NCBI RefSeq assembly: GCF_002377945.1
Contig: NZ_DFQV01000033.1
Span: 227,425-291,424, forward strand
Direction: 5' to 3'
Length of the DNA stretch: 64,000 nucleotides
Source: Psychrobacter sp. UBA3480
GTDB lineage: Bacteria; Pseudomonadota; Gammaproteobacteria; Pseudomonadales; Moraxellaceae
Shown: positions 56,564-64,000 of the stretch, piece after piece
How positions within the stretch are numbered: position 1 is the stretch's first letter
Layout of the letters: every line of letters starts with the position of its first letter
The notes under the pieces: generated by a model
Databases searched by the model: none
Told to the model about the DNA's origin: nothing
Seen by the model: the letters and a program-made list of their open reading frames with translations, nothing else
Translations under genes and position numbers: made by a program

Positions 56564-57421
56564 ATGAATAACACAGGATTTGTGGCAGGGACTTTGATTC
56601 TTACAGACAAAGGTTTAGTGCCAATTCAAGATATCAAAGTGGGCGACTTAGTTTTATCAAAGCCTGTACTCTCCAAGCCTGAAGATGGTAGTGGTAACAT
56701 AGAGTATAAGCCTGTGACCAAGACCTTTGTGCATGAAGACAAAGAGATGTGGATCGTGCGTTTAGAGAAAAATATTGAGAAGTTTAATAAAGATCGAGAG
56801 ATGGTTGATTATCAAACATACAAGTCAGCTAGCCGCATAAGCCGTTTTCTAGCGACACCCAATCACCCTGTTTGGGTCGTTGGTGCCATGGAAAACCCAC
56901 AGGCGGACATTGAGTTCTATGATCAGCCTCACTTTAAACGTGTGGACGAACTACAACAGTATGAGATTGCTGTGAATACTGATGGCATAATGTATACCGT
57001 TGAGCGTGTGCAACCTACCTATCAAGTCGCTAATGATAATCTAGAATTCAATCCAAATTATTACTGGTATCAAGAGCACTATCATGAAGATTACTACGAT
57101 GATTATGTGCAAGATGCCGAATCGCACATGCTCGACTATAGCGAAGCAGAATATAAGGGTACAGGCTATGTTAAAGACGTCAGCTATTACCAACAACACG
57201 GTTATCTCGATATTGGTATCAAAGACGAAAAAGGTAAACTACTGCTAACGAATCTTTTAAAAGACAATCAAAGCGAGCCTATTCCTTATACGACAACCGT
57301 CTACAACTTTGAGGTGGCAGACAATCATACCTACTTCATTGGTCGCGCAGGAGCATGGGTACATAACACCAACGTGGTCAACCAGTCCCACGAAGAAAAA
57401 ATAAGAAGATCATGTCTATAA
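56564..57421 (+). CDS. Stand-alone HINT-domain protein, catalytic Cys replaced (copy 2)
   Basis: A 285-residue paralogue of the preceding protein, starting with the same MNNTGFVAGTL and Gly5 in place of Cys. Block B is TPNHPVW (98-104), closer to consensus than copy 1, and the end keeps GAWVHN with His267-Asn268. The middle, about residues 110-230, is Tyr/Asp/His-rich and differs from copy 1. The last residues (SHEEKIRRSCL) run out of frame into remnant HINT sequence, suggesting the end was changed by recombination. It starts 34 bases after copy 1 with AAGGA upstream. Confidence 0.8.
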   Translation: MNNTGFVAGTLILTDKGLVPIQDIKVGDLVLSKPVLSKPEDGSGNIEYKPVTKTFVHEDKEMWIVRLEKNIEKFNKDREMVDYQTYKSASRISRFLATPNHPVWVVGAMENPQADIEFYDQPHFKRVDELQQYEIAVNTDGIMYTVERVQPTYQVANDNLEFNPNYYWYQEHYHEDYYDDYVQDAESHMLDYSEAEYKGTGYVKDVSYYQQHGYLDIGIKDEKGKLLLTNLLKDNQSEPIPYTTTVYNFEVADNHTYFIGRAGAWVHNTNVVNQSHEEKIRRSCL

Positions 57422-57503
57422 CATAGAAGTGGCAGATCATCATACATATTTTGTTGGACACGATGCGGTGTGGGTGTTGGATGCTAAAGAGCCAGCCAAT
57501 TAA
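57414..57503 (+). pseudogene. Remnant of a third HINT gene, 3' end only
   Basis: In another frame from the preceding gene, 29 codons read VYNIEVADHHTYFVG then AVWVLDAKEPAN and stop. This matches the C-termini of both HINT proteins (VYNIEVEDHHTYFVG in copy 1). The upstream two thirds of this copy are gone, joined to the tail of copy 2 near 57413. Confidence 0.75.
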
Positions 57504-57520
57504 CCAGCTCTTTAGTTTAT
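57484..57520 (+). terminator. Terminator-like hairpin after the HINT cluster
   Basis: CTAAAGAGC pairs with GCTCTTTAG (57484-57492 with 57507-57515), then TTTAT. It overlaps the remnant's stop. Confidence 0.6.
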
Positions 57521-57576
57521 ATCAATAGAAAAATTATGACTGGCTGGAAGGCTTATATCTTCACCATATTACTGTT

Positions 57577-58404
57577 TTAAACCCCACTACCAATCCGCTC
57601 CGCCAATGCCTGCAACTTAGGCACTATCATTGCCGCATAATCATCTGCTTCCCAGTTGGCACTTGGCACACTGGCATTGAGCGAGTAGGTATATTGCCCA
57701 GTGGCGACATCAAACACGCCAACGGCGACTGCCAATATGTCGGTAGAAAATTCCCCATCTGATATCGTATAGCCGTATTTTTCATGATGCTCTGCCGCGC
57801 TGGCTAGGGCAGTTTGTGCATCGTTATATTCTTCAACAGATAAATTCTCTTTTAGATTGCTAATGATGATCGCCTGTCTCGCTTGCGTACTTACCGTATA
57901 AAAAGCACGTCCGATAGCAGTGCGTGCGACAGGTACAGCTGAGCCAACTTGTAAATTGACCGATAGGCGAGCGGGGCTACGGCAGCAGGCGTGATAGCGC
58001 ATCTCTCCTTCGACTTCAGTTGCCAAATTCACTGATACTTCATTCTCACTAGCAAACTGTCGCAGTAAAGGCTCAGCCGCTGCGACCATATCGTGGCGAC
58101 TCCACGCGGTCGCACTGAGACGTACAGCACTACTGCCCAATTGATACTGACCATAATCATTCGTTCGTAAAAAACCAAGCGTGGTCAAAGTGTGAATAAG
58201 GCGAGTAATGGTTGCTTTTGGCAGATCTGTCATTTGACATAGCTGTTGATGGGTGAGCCGCTCATTATGCTCAAAAGCCGCCAGTATGATCAGTCCGCGA
58301 CCCAATGCAGTTACAAACTGTCGGTCATTCTCTTCCTTATTTTGACTCATTGTTGCATGCATGCGTTCGAGTAGCGGAGTAGCTATTGATAAGGGTTTCG
58401 TCAT
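57577..58404 (-). CDS. IclR family transcriptional regulator
   Basis: A 275-residue repressor or activator. The N-terminal winged helix (about 28-90; RGLIILAAFEHNERLTHQQL, then LPKATITRLIHTL) is followed by the IclR effector domain with VARTAIGRAFYTV and YGYTISDGEFSTDILAVAV. It is divergent from gcdH with 176 bases between, and a palindrome lies in that gap, so it probably controls gcdH and itself. The C-terminal LNASVPSANW resembles PcaR/PobR relatives that sense aromatic or dicarboxylic acids. The effector is unknown; glutarate or glutaryl-CoA would fit context. Confidence 0.88.
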   Translation of the reverse strand: MTKPLSIATPLLERMHATMSQNKEENDRQFVTALGRGLIILAAFEHNERLTHQQLCQMTDLPKATITRLIHTLTTLGFLRTNDYGQYQLGSSAVRLSATAWSRHDMVAAAEPLLRQFASENEVSVNLATEVEGEMRYHACCRSPARLSVNLQVGSAVPVARTAIGRAFYTVSTQARQAIIISNLKENLSVEEYNDAQTALASAAEHHEKYGYTISDGEFSTDILAVAVGVFDVATGQYTYSLNASVPSANWEADDYAAMIVPKLQALAERIGSGV

Positions 58405-58473
58405 TTTATACTCATCTTTTTTTGATAAAGGTTTACAGCGCAGCGAAAGTTTGGTTAAATGGTTCTAAATTAT

Positions 58474-58486
58474 GAAACTAAGTTTC
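58474..58486. promoter_or_regulatory. Candidate IclR operator in the IclR-gcdH divergent gap
   Basis: GAAACT and AGTTTC flank a single A, a perfect 6-1-6 palindrome about 70 bases from the IclR start and 95 from gcdH. Confidence 0.5.
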
Positions 58487-58580
58487 GCACAGCGGAATAA
58501 CGAAGTCAATGACTTGTTAGACCAAATGATGTATCAATCACTATTCGTCAGTCAGGATGACTGATACCAAGGAGATCCAC

Positions 58581-59765
58581 ATGGCAACATCTACTAGCCC
58601 ACGTTTTGATTGGGAAGATCCTTTTTTACTACGTGACCAGCTCACTGAAGAAGAGCGCATGGTCACCGACAGCGCGCGTCAGTTTTTTCAAAAAGAGTTG
58701 ATGCCTGGCATTATTGAGGCCAATCGCAATGAGAATTTCGACCGTAATATCATGCGTCAAATGGGTGAAATGGGTCTGCTTGGTGTCACGATTGAAGGTT
58801 ATGGCTGTGCTGGCTTATCGAGTGTTGCCTATGGTCTGATTGCCAAAGAAGTAGAAGCCGTTGACTCGGGCTACCGTTCAGCGATGAGCGTACAATCAAG
58901 CCTAGTGATGCATCCTATTTGGGCGTATGGCACAGAAGAGCAAAGAGAGCGTTATTTGCCTAAGCTTGCTTCGGGTGAGTATGTAGGCTGCTTCGGTCTG
59001 ACTGAACCAGACTCAGGATCTGATCCTTCGTCGATGTCTACTCGTGCGCGCGCTGTAGATGGCGGTTATGAACTGACCGGTAATAAAATGTGGATCACCA
59101 ACAGTCCGATCGCTGACGTGTTTGTCGTGTGGGCAAAAGATGATGCGGGTGAGATTCGCGGTTTTGTTTTAGATAAAGGCATGAAAGGATTATCAGCACC
59201 GAAAATCGAAGGCAAATTCTCACTACGTGCATCAGTCACGGGTGAGATTGTCATGGACAAAGTATTCGTCCCTGAAGCCAATGCTTTCCCAGATATCCGT
59301 GGTCTAAAAGGACCATTTGGCTGCTTGAATAAAGCCCGTTATGGTATCGCTTGGGGTTCGATGGGTGCGGCTGAATTCTGCTGGAAAGCAGCTCGTCAGT
59401 ATACGCTCGATCGTAAGCAGTTTGGTCGCCCGCTAGCGGCAACGCAGCTGGTGCAGTTGAAGCTTGCCAATATGCAGACAGAAATCACGTTAGGTCTACA
59501 AGCAGCGCTACGTGTCGGTCGTTTAATGGATGAAGACAACGCAGCGCCTGAAATGATTTCACTTATTAAGCGTAATAACTGCGGCAAGGCGCTTGATATC
59601 GCTCGCATCGCTCGTGACATGCATGGCGGTAACGGTATCTCTGATGAGTTCCATATCATCCGTCACGTGATGAACTTGGAAGCCGTCAACACTTACGAGG
59701 GTACACATGATATTCATGCGCTTATCCTAGGCCGTGCACAGACAGGCATTCAAGCGTTCTTCTAA
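58581..59765 (+). CDS. gcdH: Glutaryl-CoA dehydrogenase
   Basis: A flavin enzyme that oxidises and decarboxylates glutaryl-CoA to crotonyl-CoA. The 394-residue protein is of the acyl-CoA dehydrogenase fold: [17 protein letters not shown] opening typical of Gcd[40 protein letters not shown], and the catalytic Glu in [21 protein letters not shown] sits six bases before the ATG at 58581; an ATG at 58557 lacks spacing. It is the first gene of a glutarate pathway block. Confidence 0.94.
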   Translation: MATSTSPRFDWEDPFLLRDQLTEEERMVTDSARQFFQKELMPGIIEANRNENFDRNIMRQMGEMGLLGVTIEGYGCAGLSSVAYGLIAKEVEAVDSGYRSAMSVQSSLVMHPIWAYGTEEQRERYLPKLASGEYVGCFGLTEPDSGSDPSSMSTRARAVDGGYELTGNKMWITNSPIADVFVVWAKDDAGEIRGFVLDKGMKGLSAPKIEGKFSLRASVTGEIVMDKVFVPEANAFPDIRGLKGPFGCLNKARYGIAWGSMGAAEFCWKAARQYTLDRKQFGRPLAATQLVQLKLANMQTEITLGLQAALRVGRLMDEDNAAPEMISLIKRNNCGKALDIARIARDMHGGNGISDEFHIIRHVMNLEAVNTYEGTHDIHALILGRAQTGIQAFF

Positions 59766-59804
59766 GAGTTTTTAGCTAATAATTTTTGATACAAATGTAT
59801 TTTA

Positions 59805-59816
59805 TGACGTACGTCA
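59805..59816. promoter_or_regulatory. 12-base palindrome downstream of gcdH
   Basis: TGACGTACGTCA is a perfect palindrome; ACGTACGT recurs in TAACGTACGT at 59851-59860. Possible operator for the CoA-transferase gene; no regulator is known. Confidence 0.35.
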
Positions 59817-59869
59817 CTGCTTGGCTTTTTATCAAAAAGAGCATTAACAGTAACGTACGTTTTTTAGTT

Positions 59870-59912
59870 GTTATTCAGGATGTAACTGCTTAGCAATTAC
59901 ATCCTGAATAAC
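59870..59912 (+). terminator. Long perfect hairpin between gcdH and the CoA-transferase gene
   Basis: A 16-bp perfect stem (59870-59885 with 59897-59912), extended by three inner pairs across one mismatch, then AATTTTAT. It may terminate gcdH transcripts. Stem length exceeds that of the other terminators here. Confidence 0.6.
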
Positions 59913-59954
59913 AATTTTATGATTAAAAAATACGCGACAGAGTAAGGGAATCTC

Positions 59955-61172
59955 ATGACAGATATGATTGATATGGCTAATATGCCAAAGGGCGCATTGC
60001 ATGGTATCAAGGTGCTCGATTTATCGAGAGTGCTGGCTGGCCCTTCTTGTACCCAAGTACTTGCTGACCTTGGTGCAGACGTTATCAAGGTTGAGCGTCC
60101 GCATATCGGTGATGAAACGCGTCATTGGGCACCGCCTATATTCAGTGATAATACCTCCGCTTATTACGCGACAATTAACCGCAATAAAAAATCGCTCACG
60201 GTAGATATCACCACGCCTGCAGGACAAGACATTATTAAAAAACTGGCCGCTGATAGTGATATCTTGGTAGAAAACTTTAAAGTGGGTGGGCTGAAAAAAT
60301 ACGGCTTGGATTATGACAGTCTAAAACAACATAATCCGCGACTGATTTATGCGTCATTGACAGGGTTTGGACAGACAGGTCCCGATGCCAAACGTCCCGG
60401 CTATGATTATATTATCCAAGGATTATCAGGGCTGATGAGCATCACAGGCCCTAGTGATGGCGAACCGCACAAAGTTGGCGTGGCAGTCGTCGATTTATTT
60501 GCAGGTTTGCAGTTGACGATTGGTATTCAGGCGGCACTATTGGCGCGTCAAAATACGGGTGTTGGTCAACATGTCGATGTGGCGTTGCTTGATAGTGCAC
60601 TTGCCATGCTAGCCAATGTCGGTATGAATCATTTGGCCTCAGATAAGATACCGCCAAGGCTAGGCAATCAGCATCCTAATATCGTGCCGTATCAAGTATT
60701 TGCTGGTGAGGGCGAGCAGCACTTTATTTTAGCCTGTGGTAACGACAGTCAATTTGCCAAACTGTGTGAGGTGCTCGCAGTTGATTGGCATACCGATGAG
60801 CGCTTTGCGACCAATCCACAACGCGTTGCCAACCGCGAGCTGCTGTGCGGTGAGCTGACTAAGCAATTTGCTAAGCAACCACGTACCTATTGGCTAGAGG
60901 TTTTAGATCAAGCAGGTATTCCATGCGGCGCGATTCATAATGTGGCTGAAGCCCTAGCCATGCCGCAAGCGCAAGCAAGGAATATGATTGTTAATTTCAC
61001 CGAGCAAGGCAGTCCAGTACGCGCACTTGGTAACCCTATCAAGTTATCCGCATCACCAGTCAGCTATCGTACGCCGCCACCGCAGTTGAGCGAGCATACT
61101 GATAGCACACTTGCTGATTTGGGTTATGACAGTGAGATGATCGCTAAGTTAAAAGCCGATGGGATTATTTAG
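59955..61172 (+). CDS. CaiB/BaiF CoA-transferase, likely succinyl-CoA:glutarate type
   Basis: A 405-residue class III CoA-transferase, probably a homodimer. Family marks: VLDLSRVLAGPSCTQVLADLGADVIKVE, RNKKSLTVD, NPRLIYASLTGFGQTGP, and RPGYDYIIQGLSG with the catalytic Asp. Next to gcdH, the natural substrate is glutarate, activated with succinyl-CoA to give glutaryl-CoA; this is inferred from position. AAGGG lies six bases before the ATG. Confidence 0.88.
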   Translation: MTDMIDMANMPKGALHGIKVLDLSRVLAGPSCTQVLADLGADVIKVERPHIGDETRHWAPPIFSDNTSAYYATINRNKKSLTVDITTPAGQDIIKKLAADSDILVENFKVGGLKKYGLDYDSLKQHNPRLIYASLTGFGQTGPDAKRPGYDYIIQGLSGLMSITGPSDGEPHKVGVAVVDLFAGLQLTIGIQAALLARQNTGVGQHVDVALLDSALAMLANVGMNHLASDKIPPRLGNQHPNIVPYQVFAGEGEQHFILACGNDSQFAKLCEVLAVDWHTDERFATNPQRVANRELLCGELTKQFAKQPRTYWLEVLDQAGIPCGAIHNVAEALAMPQAQARNMIVNFTEQGSPVRALGNPIKLSASPVSYRTPPPQLSEHTDSTLADLGYDSEMIAKLKADGII

Positions 61173-61215
61173 TAGCGTTTTTTAGATTATATTTTTTAGA
61201 CCTGCACCGATATTC

Positions 61216-61246
61216 AATCCTAACGTTACCTTTCAGCGTTAGGATT
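61216..61246. terminator. Hairpin between the convergent CoA-transferase and IclR genes
   Basis: AATCCTAACG pairs with CGTTAGGATT (61216-61225 with 61237-61246). It includes the IclR stop codon. Neither side has a clear T-run. Confidence 0.55.
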
Positions 61247-61996
61247 AAAGCCTAAATGCTGCTCAATTTGCTCGGCCAATTCAATCAATACCGCACTGAC
61301 CTCAGCCCGTTTAGACTCATACTCTCCTTGCAAAAAACTCACCGCCATACCAGCGACCGCATTGCCTGATGCATTACGGATATAAGTGCCCAAGCAGTAC
61401 ATCCCATCTCGTAGTTGACCGTCATCGAGCGATACTCGGCTTTCTTGTATCGCCGCAAGCTCAGTTGCCAAATCGGTAAAATTCTTGACCCCATGCTGGG
61501 TCATAGGCGTTGGAAACGCATCTTTATACAATGATTTGATACTGTCCATCGACAACGTGGATAGCATGGCTTTGCCTGTCGCAGAAAATACGGCAGGTAC
61601 GCGAACGCCTGCTCGAAAAGTAAATCCAAGCGGCGCAGGGGACTCATGACAAGCCAAAAATACCACTTCGCCCAAATCAAGTTTTGACAAGGTAACTGTG
61701 TGCTGAAGAAGTACCGGATACTGCACAATCAAATCTTTAAACAACTGCACCACGCCTTGCTGCTGCTCGTACTTGCCTGCCCAGTACATCAAATATGAAC
61801 CCAAATAAAAACGGCTTTCAGGGTCTTTGTAAATGACATGCTTGGTCAATAGACTCTGCAAAATGTTGTGAGTGGAGCTACGCGGTAGCCCCAGTTCCTT
61901 GGCGATATGAGCCGCTGTCAGAGGCTGTGAGCTATCGGTAATCAAGTCCAAAATCTGAAATGTTTTGTCTAGCGCAGGCACGGCAGTCGAGCTCAT
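61226..61996 (-). CDS. IclR family transcriptional regulator (second)
   Basis: A 256-residue regulator with an N-terminal winged helix (FQILDLITDSSQPLTAAHIAKELGLPRSS) and the IclR ligand domain (GVRVPAVFSATGKAMLSTL, ESRVSLDDGQLRDGMYCLG). It is only distantly like the IclR protein at 57577. It is divergent from gabD with 220 bases between, which hold a promoter and paired palindromes, so it probably controls gabD-gabT. AGG precedes the ATG by six or seven bases. Confidence 0.88.
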   Translation of the reverse strand: MSSTAVPALDKTFQILDLITDSSQPLTAAHIAKELGLPRSSTHNILQSLLTKHVIYKDPESRFYLGSYLMYWAGKYEQQQGVVQLFKDLIVQYPVLLQHTVTLSKLDLGEVVFLACHESPAPLGFTFRAGVRVPAVFSATGKAMLSTLSMDSIKSLYKDAFPTPMTQHGVKNFTDLATELAAIQESRVSLDDGQLRDGMYCLGTYIRNASGNAVAGMAVSFLQGEYESKRAEVSAVLIELAEQIEQHLGFNPNAER

Positions 61997-62063
61997 AAAT
62001 AACCTATAAAGTGAAATAAAAGAAAGAAGTACAAGATAATTTTTAAAATAATGAGATTAAGGG

Positions 62064-62093
62064 TTGCAAATCGCGTCATATCGTTCTTATAAT
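62064..62093 (+). promoter_or_regulatory. Candidate promoter of gabD
   Basis: TTGCAA (62064-62069) and a consensus TATAAT (62088-62093) are separated by 18 bases. Confidence 0.55.
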
Positions 62094-62100
62094 GATGTCT

Positions 62101-62132
62101 CGTATATAGAATACGTGTTCAGTATATTGAAC
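62101..62132. promoter_or_regulatory. Paired palindromes at the gabD transcription start
   Basis: CGTAT-N5-ATACG (62101-62115) and GTTCA-N6-TGAAC (62117-62132) stand side by side just downstream of the TATAAT. A repressor bound here would block initiation. The divergent IclR regulator is the likely binder. Confidence 0.55.
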
Positions 62133-62216
62133 AAACAACGAATTATCAATAATTATTTACGACTTACTATTGTATCCATTCTTATAAATACACCTTATAT
62201 GACAAGGAGCGTCAAC

Positions 62217-63680
62217 ATGTCACACGCGCTGCAGTTATCAAATCCAGATTTACTCAAACAATCTTGCTTCATTAAAGACGGCTGGCATGCTGCTAGTGAT
62301 GAAGCTGTGCTTGATGTCAATAATCCTTTTAACGGTGAACTCATTGGTACTGTACCAAGTCTGACCACAGAAGATGTCAACGAAGCCGTTGCTTACGCTC
62401 ATGACGTCCAAGCAGACTGGGCAGCAAAAACAGCCAAAGAGCGTGCAGAGTTATTGCAAAAGTGGGCTGATCTAATCGATGCTAATAAAGAAGATTTGGC
62501 TATTATCATGACCGCTGAGCAAGGTAAGCCGCTGACTGAATCACGTGGTGAAGTGGGTTATGCCAACAGCTTTATCCGCTGGTTTGCCGAAGAAGGCAAA
62601 CGCGTCTATGGTGATGTGATTCCTGCTAATAGCACACAGCTACGTCATGTCGTTCTTAAGCAGCCAGTCGGTGTTTGTGCCGCTATCACGCCTTGGAACT
62701 TCCCAGCTGCGATGATCACGCGCAAAGTTGCTCCTGCATTAGCAGCAGGCTGTACGATTATTGTCAAACCTGCTACTGAGACACCGTATTCGGCATTGGC
62801 ACTTGGCGTGTTAGCAGAGCAAGCGGGCATTCCAGCTGGCGTCATTCAGGTCGTCACTGGTAAGTCTTCTGTCATCGGCGACATCCTAACGGGTGACGCA
62901 CGCATTCATAAACTATCATTCACAGGCTCTACAGAAGTAGGCCGTACGCTGATGGCACAATGCGCGCCAACTATTAAGAAGCTATCGTTAGAGTTGGGTG
63001 GCAATGCGCCATTTATCGTCTTTGATGATGCCGATCTAGAGAAAGCCGCTGCCGGTTTAATCGCTTCTAAATATCGTAACGCTGGTCAGACCTGTGTCTG
63101 TGCCAACCGCGTATACGTTCAAGACAGCATTAAAGATAAATTCTTAGATGTCTTTGTCAAAAAAGTCGCTGAGTTAAAAGTAGGCAACGGCTTAGAAGAA
63201 GGCGTAGATATCGGTCCTCTTATCAACAAAAAAGCGTTAGATAAAGTTCAAGGCTTGCTAAAAGATGCGCTAGATAAAGGCGCAAAACTGGTCACTGGTG
63301 GTAGTGTTAATGATGCTTCAGAACTGACGTATAACCCAACGGTTATCACCGATATTAGTAGTGATATGGACATTGCTTCTGAAGAAATCTTTGGACCGAT
63401 TGCGACTATCTTTACCTTCAAAGACGAAACAGAAGTTATCCGTGCTGCTAACGATACTATCTATGGCTTGGCCGCTTACTTCTATAGTAGCGACTATGCA
63501 CGTTCATGGCGCGTTACCGAAGGTCTTGAGTACGGCATCATCGGTCATAACACGGGTTTGATTTCTACAGAAGTTGCCCCATTTGGCGGTGTGAAGCAAT
63601 CTGGGTTTGGCCGTGAAGGTTCAAAATATGGTATCGAAGACTATATCACGACCAAATACTGGTGCTCTGATATCACCTAA
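62217..63680 (+). CDS. gabD: NAD(P)-dependent semialdehyde dehydrogenase (GabD/DavD)
   Basis: Oxidises succinate or glutarate semialdehyde to the dicarboxylate. The 487-residue aldehyde dehydrogenase shows ITPWNFPAAMITRK, FTGSTEVGR, the general-base Glu in LELGGNAPF, and the catalytic Cys in GQTCVCANR. Next to gcdH, a CoA-transferase and an aminotransferase, glutarate semialdehyde (DavD role) is as likely as succinate semialdehyde. AAGGAG sits seven bases before the ATG; the frame is open 51 codons further upstream, but that stretch overlaps the promoter. Confidence 0.93.
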   Translation: MSHALQLSNPDLLKQSCFIKDGWHAASDEAVLDVNNPFNGELIGTVPSLTTEDVNEAVAYAHDVQADWAAKTAKERAELLQKWADLIDANKEDLAIIMTAEQGKPLTESRGEVGYANSFIRWFAEEGKRVYGDVIPANSTQLRHVVLKQPVGVCAAITPWNFPAAMITRKVAPALAAGCTIIVKPATETPYSALALGVLAEQAGIPAGVIQVVTGKSSVIGDILTGDARIHKLSFTGSTEVGRTLMAQCAPTIKKLSLELGGNAPFIVFDDADLEKAAAGLIASKYRNAGQTCVCANRVYVQDSIKDKFLDVFVKKVAELKVGNGLEEGVDIGPLINKKALDKVQGLLKDALDKGAKLVTGGSVNDASELTYNPTVITDISSDMDIASEEIFGPIATIFTFKDETEVIRAANDTIYGLAAYFYSSDYARSWRVTEGLEYGIIGHNTGLISTEVAPFGGVKQSGFGREGSKYGIEDYITTKYWCSDIT

Positions 63681-63881
63681 TAGCCATAACCTAATGAGTT
63701 GGCTTAATGGTTAGCACAGTAACAATTAAAAAAGAAAAAACTAGCGTAAATTTTTGGATATCTATGGTGTTTTGGGTCAAACAAGCACCATGTGATATCT
63801 ACTGAGTACAAAGACAAACATCAAATAAACCGCCAATCCCTAACTGGCACTTATGTTACGAACAAAGAAAAGGACATTCCC

Positions 63882-64000
63882 ATGACTACCAATCAATCAT
63901 TACTTGAGCGCCGCAAAGCTGTTTTACCAACAGGACTTGGGGTTGCCTTTCCTATCTTTGCAGAAAAAGCGAAGAACTCAGAAATCTGGGACATCGAAGG
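63882..64000 (+). CDS. gabT: 4-aminobutyrate / 5-aminovalerate aminotransferase, partial (5' end)
   Basis: Only the first 39 codons are in the window: MTTNQSLLERRKAVLPTGLG, then FPIFAEKAKNSEIWDIEG. This is the usual N-terminus of GabT/DavT PLP aminotransferases, ahead of their catalytic region. AAGGA lies eight or nine bases before the ATG. It follows gabD by 201 bases. The order suits transamination of 5-aminovalerate or 4-aminobutyrate feeding GabD. Confidence 0.85.
   Translation, partial: MTTNQSLLERRKAVLPTGLGVAFPIFAEKAKNSEIWDIE

Noticed and set aside
55616..57503. The HINT genes as the end of an Rhs or contact-dependent toxin locus
   Set aside because: No Rhs repeats, filamentous haemagglutinin region, secretion partner, toxin tail or immunity gene is visible on either side.

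Overview
This window reads as chromosomal DNA from a gamma-proteobacterium of the Moraxellaceae, most likely Psychrobacter. That is an inference from the gene set, moderate G+C and protein character; no rRNA marker is present. Genes are dense, usually start at ATG with AAGGA-like ribosome sites, and are punctuated by intrinsic terminators. No tRNA, rRNA, CRISPR array, transposase gene or prophage was seen.

Layout: 1-9.6 kb (minus) holds a partial glutaminase, a DUF475 membrane protein with a TerD protein, the fused 23S rRNA methyltransferase RlmKL, an MscS channel, a dihydrolipoamide-dehydrogenase-type flavoprotein, a Bcp peroxiredoxin and a small secreted protein. 9.7-12.1 kb holds queC and ttcA. 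12.2-18.4 kb (minus) is the cbb3 cytochrome oxidase locus: ccoNOQP, then ccoG and a FixH-like gene, split by a 0.5 kb gap with a palindromic repeat. 19-31 kb holds an SCP2 protein, lolC/lolD, comEC, an SppA-like peptidase, an alpha/beta hydrolase, a CPBP protease and dusA. 32-40 kb holds an MFS transporter, a phospholipase D-type lipoprotein, metZ, ybaB, recR, rnd and an esterase. 40.5-46.6 kb (minus) is the glycine cleavage locus gcvT-gcvH-nitroreductase-gcvP behind a glycine riboswitch. 47-50.7 kb holds a YcgL protein, a membrane protein and a MoxR/VWA pair. 51-55 kb holds flavohemoglobin under a near-ideal NsrR operator, a phosphodiester-glycosidase lipoprotein and an FMN-binding glutamate-synthase-like protein.

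The least ordinary part is 55.2-57.5 kb. A small protein whose C-terminus resembles the DNA-binding end of RtcR is followed by two tandem HINT-domain proteins and a 29-codon remnant of a third. Both intact HINT proteins have Gly where the catalytic Cys should be, and neither carries an N-terminal delivery region or a C-terminal toxin.

57.6-64 kb is a catabolic block: two IclR regulators, glutaryl-CoA dehydrogenase, a CaiB/BaiF CoA-transferase, a GabD/DavD semialdehyde dehydrogenase and the start of a GabT/DavT aminotransferase. Together these would take 5-aminovalerate through glutarate semialdehyde, glutarate and glutaryl-CoA to crotonyl-CoA, the lower lysine-degradation route.
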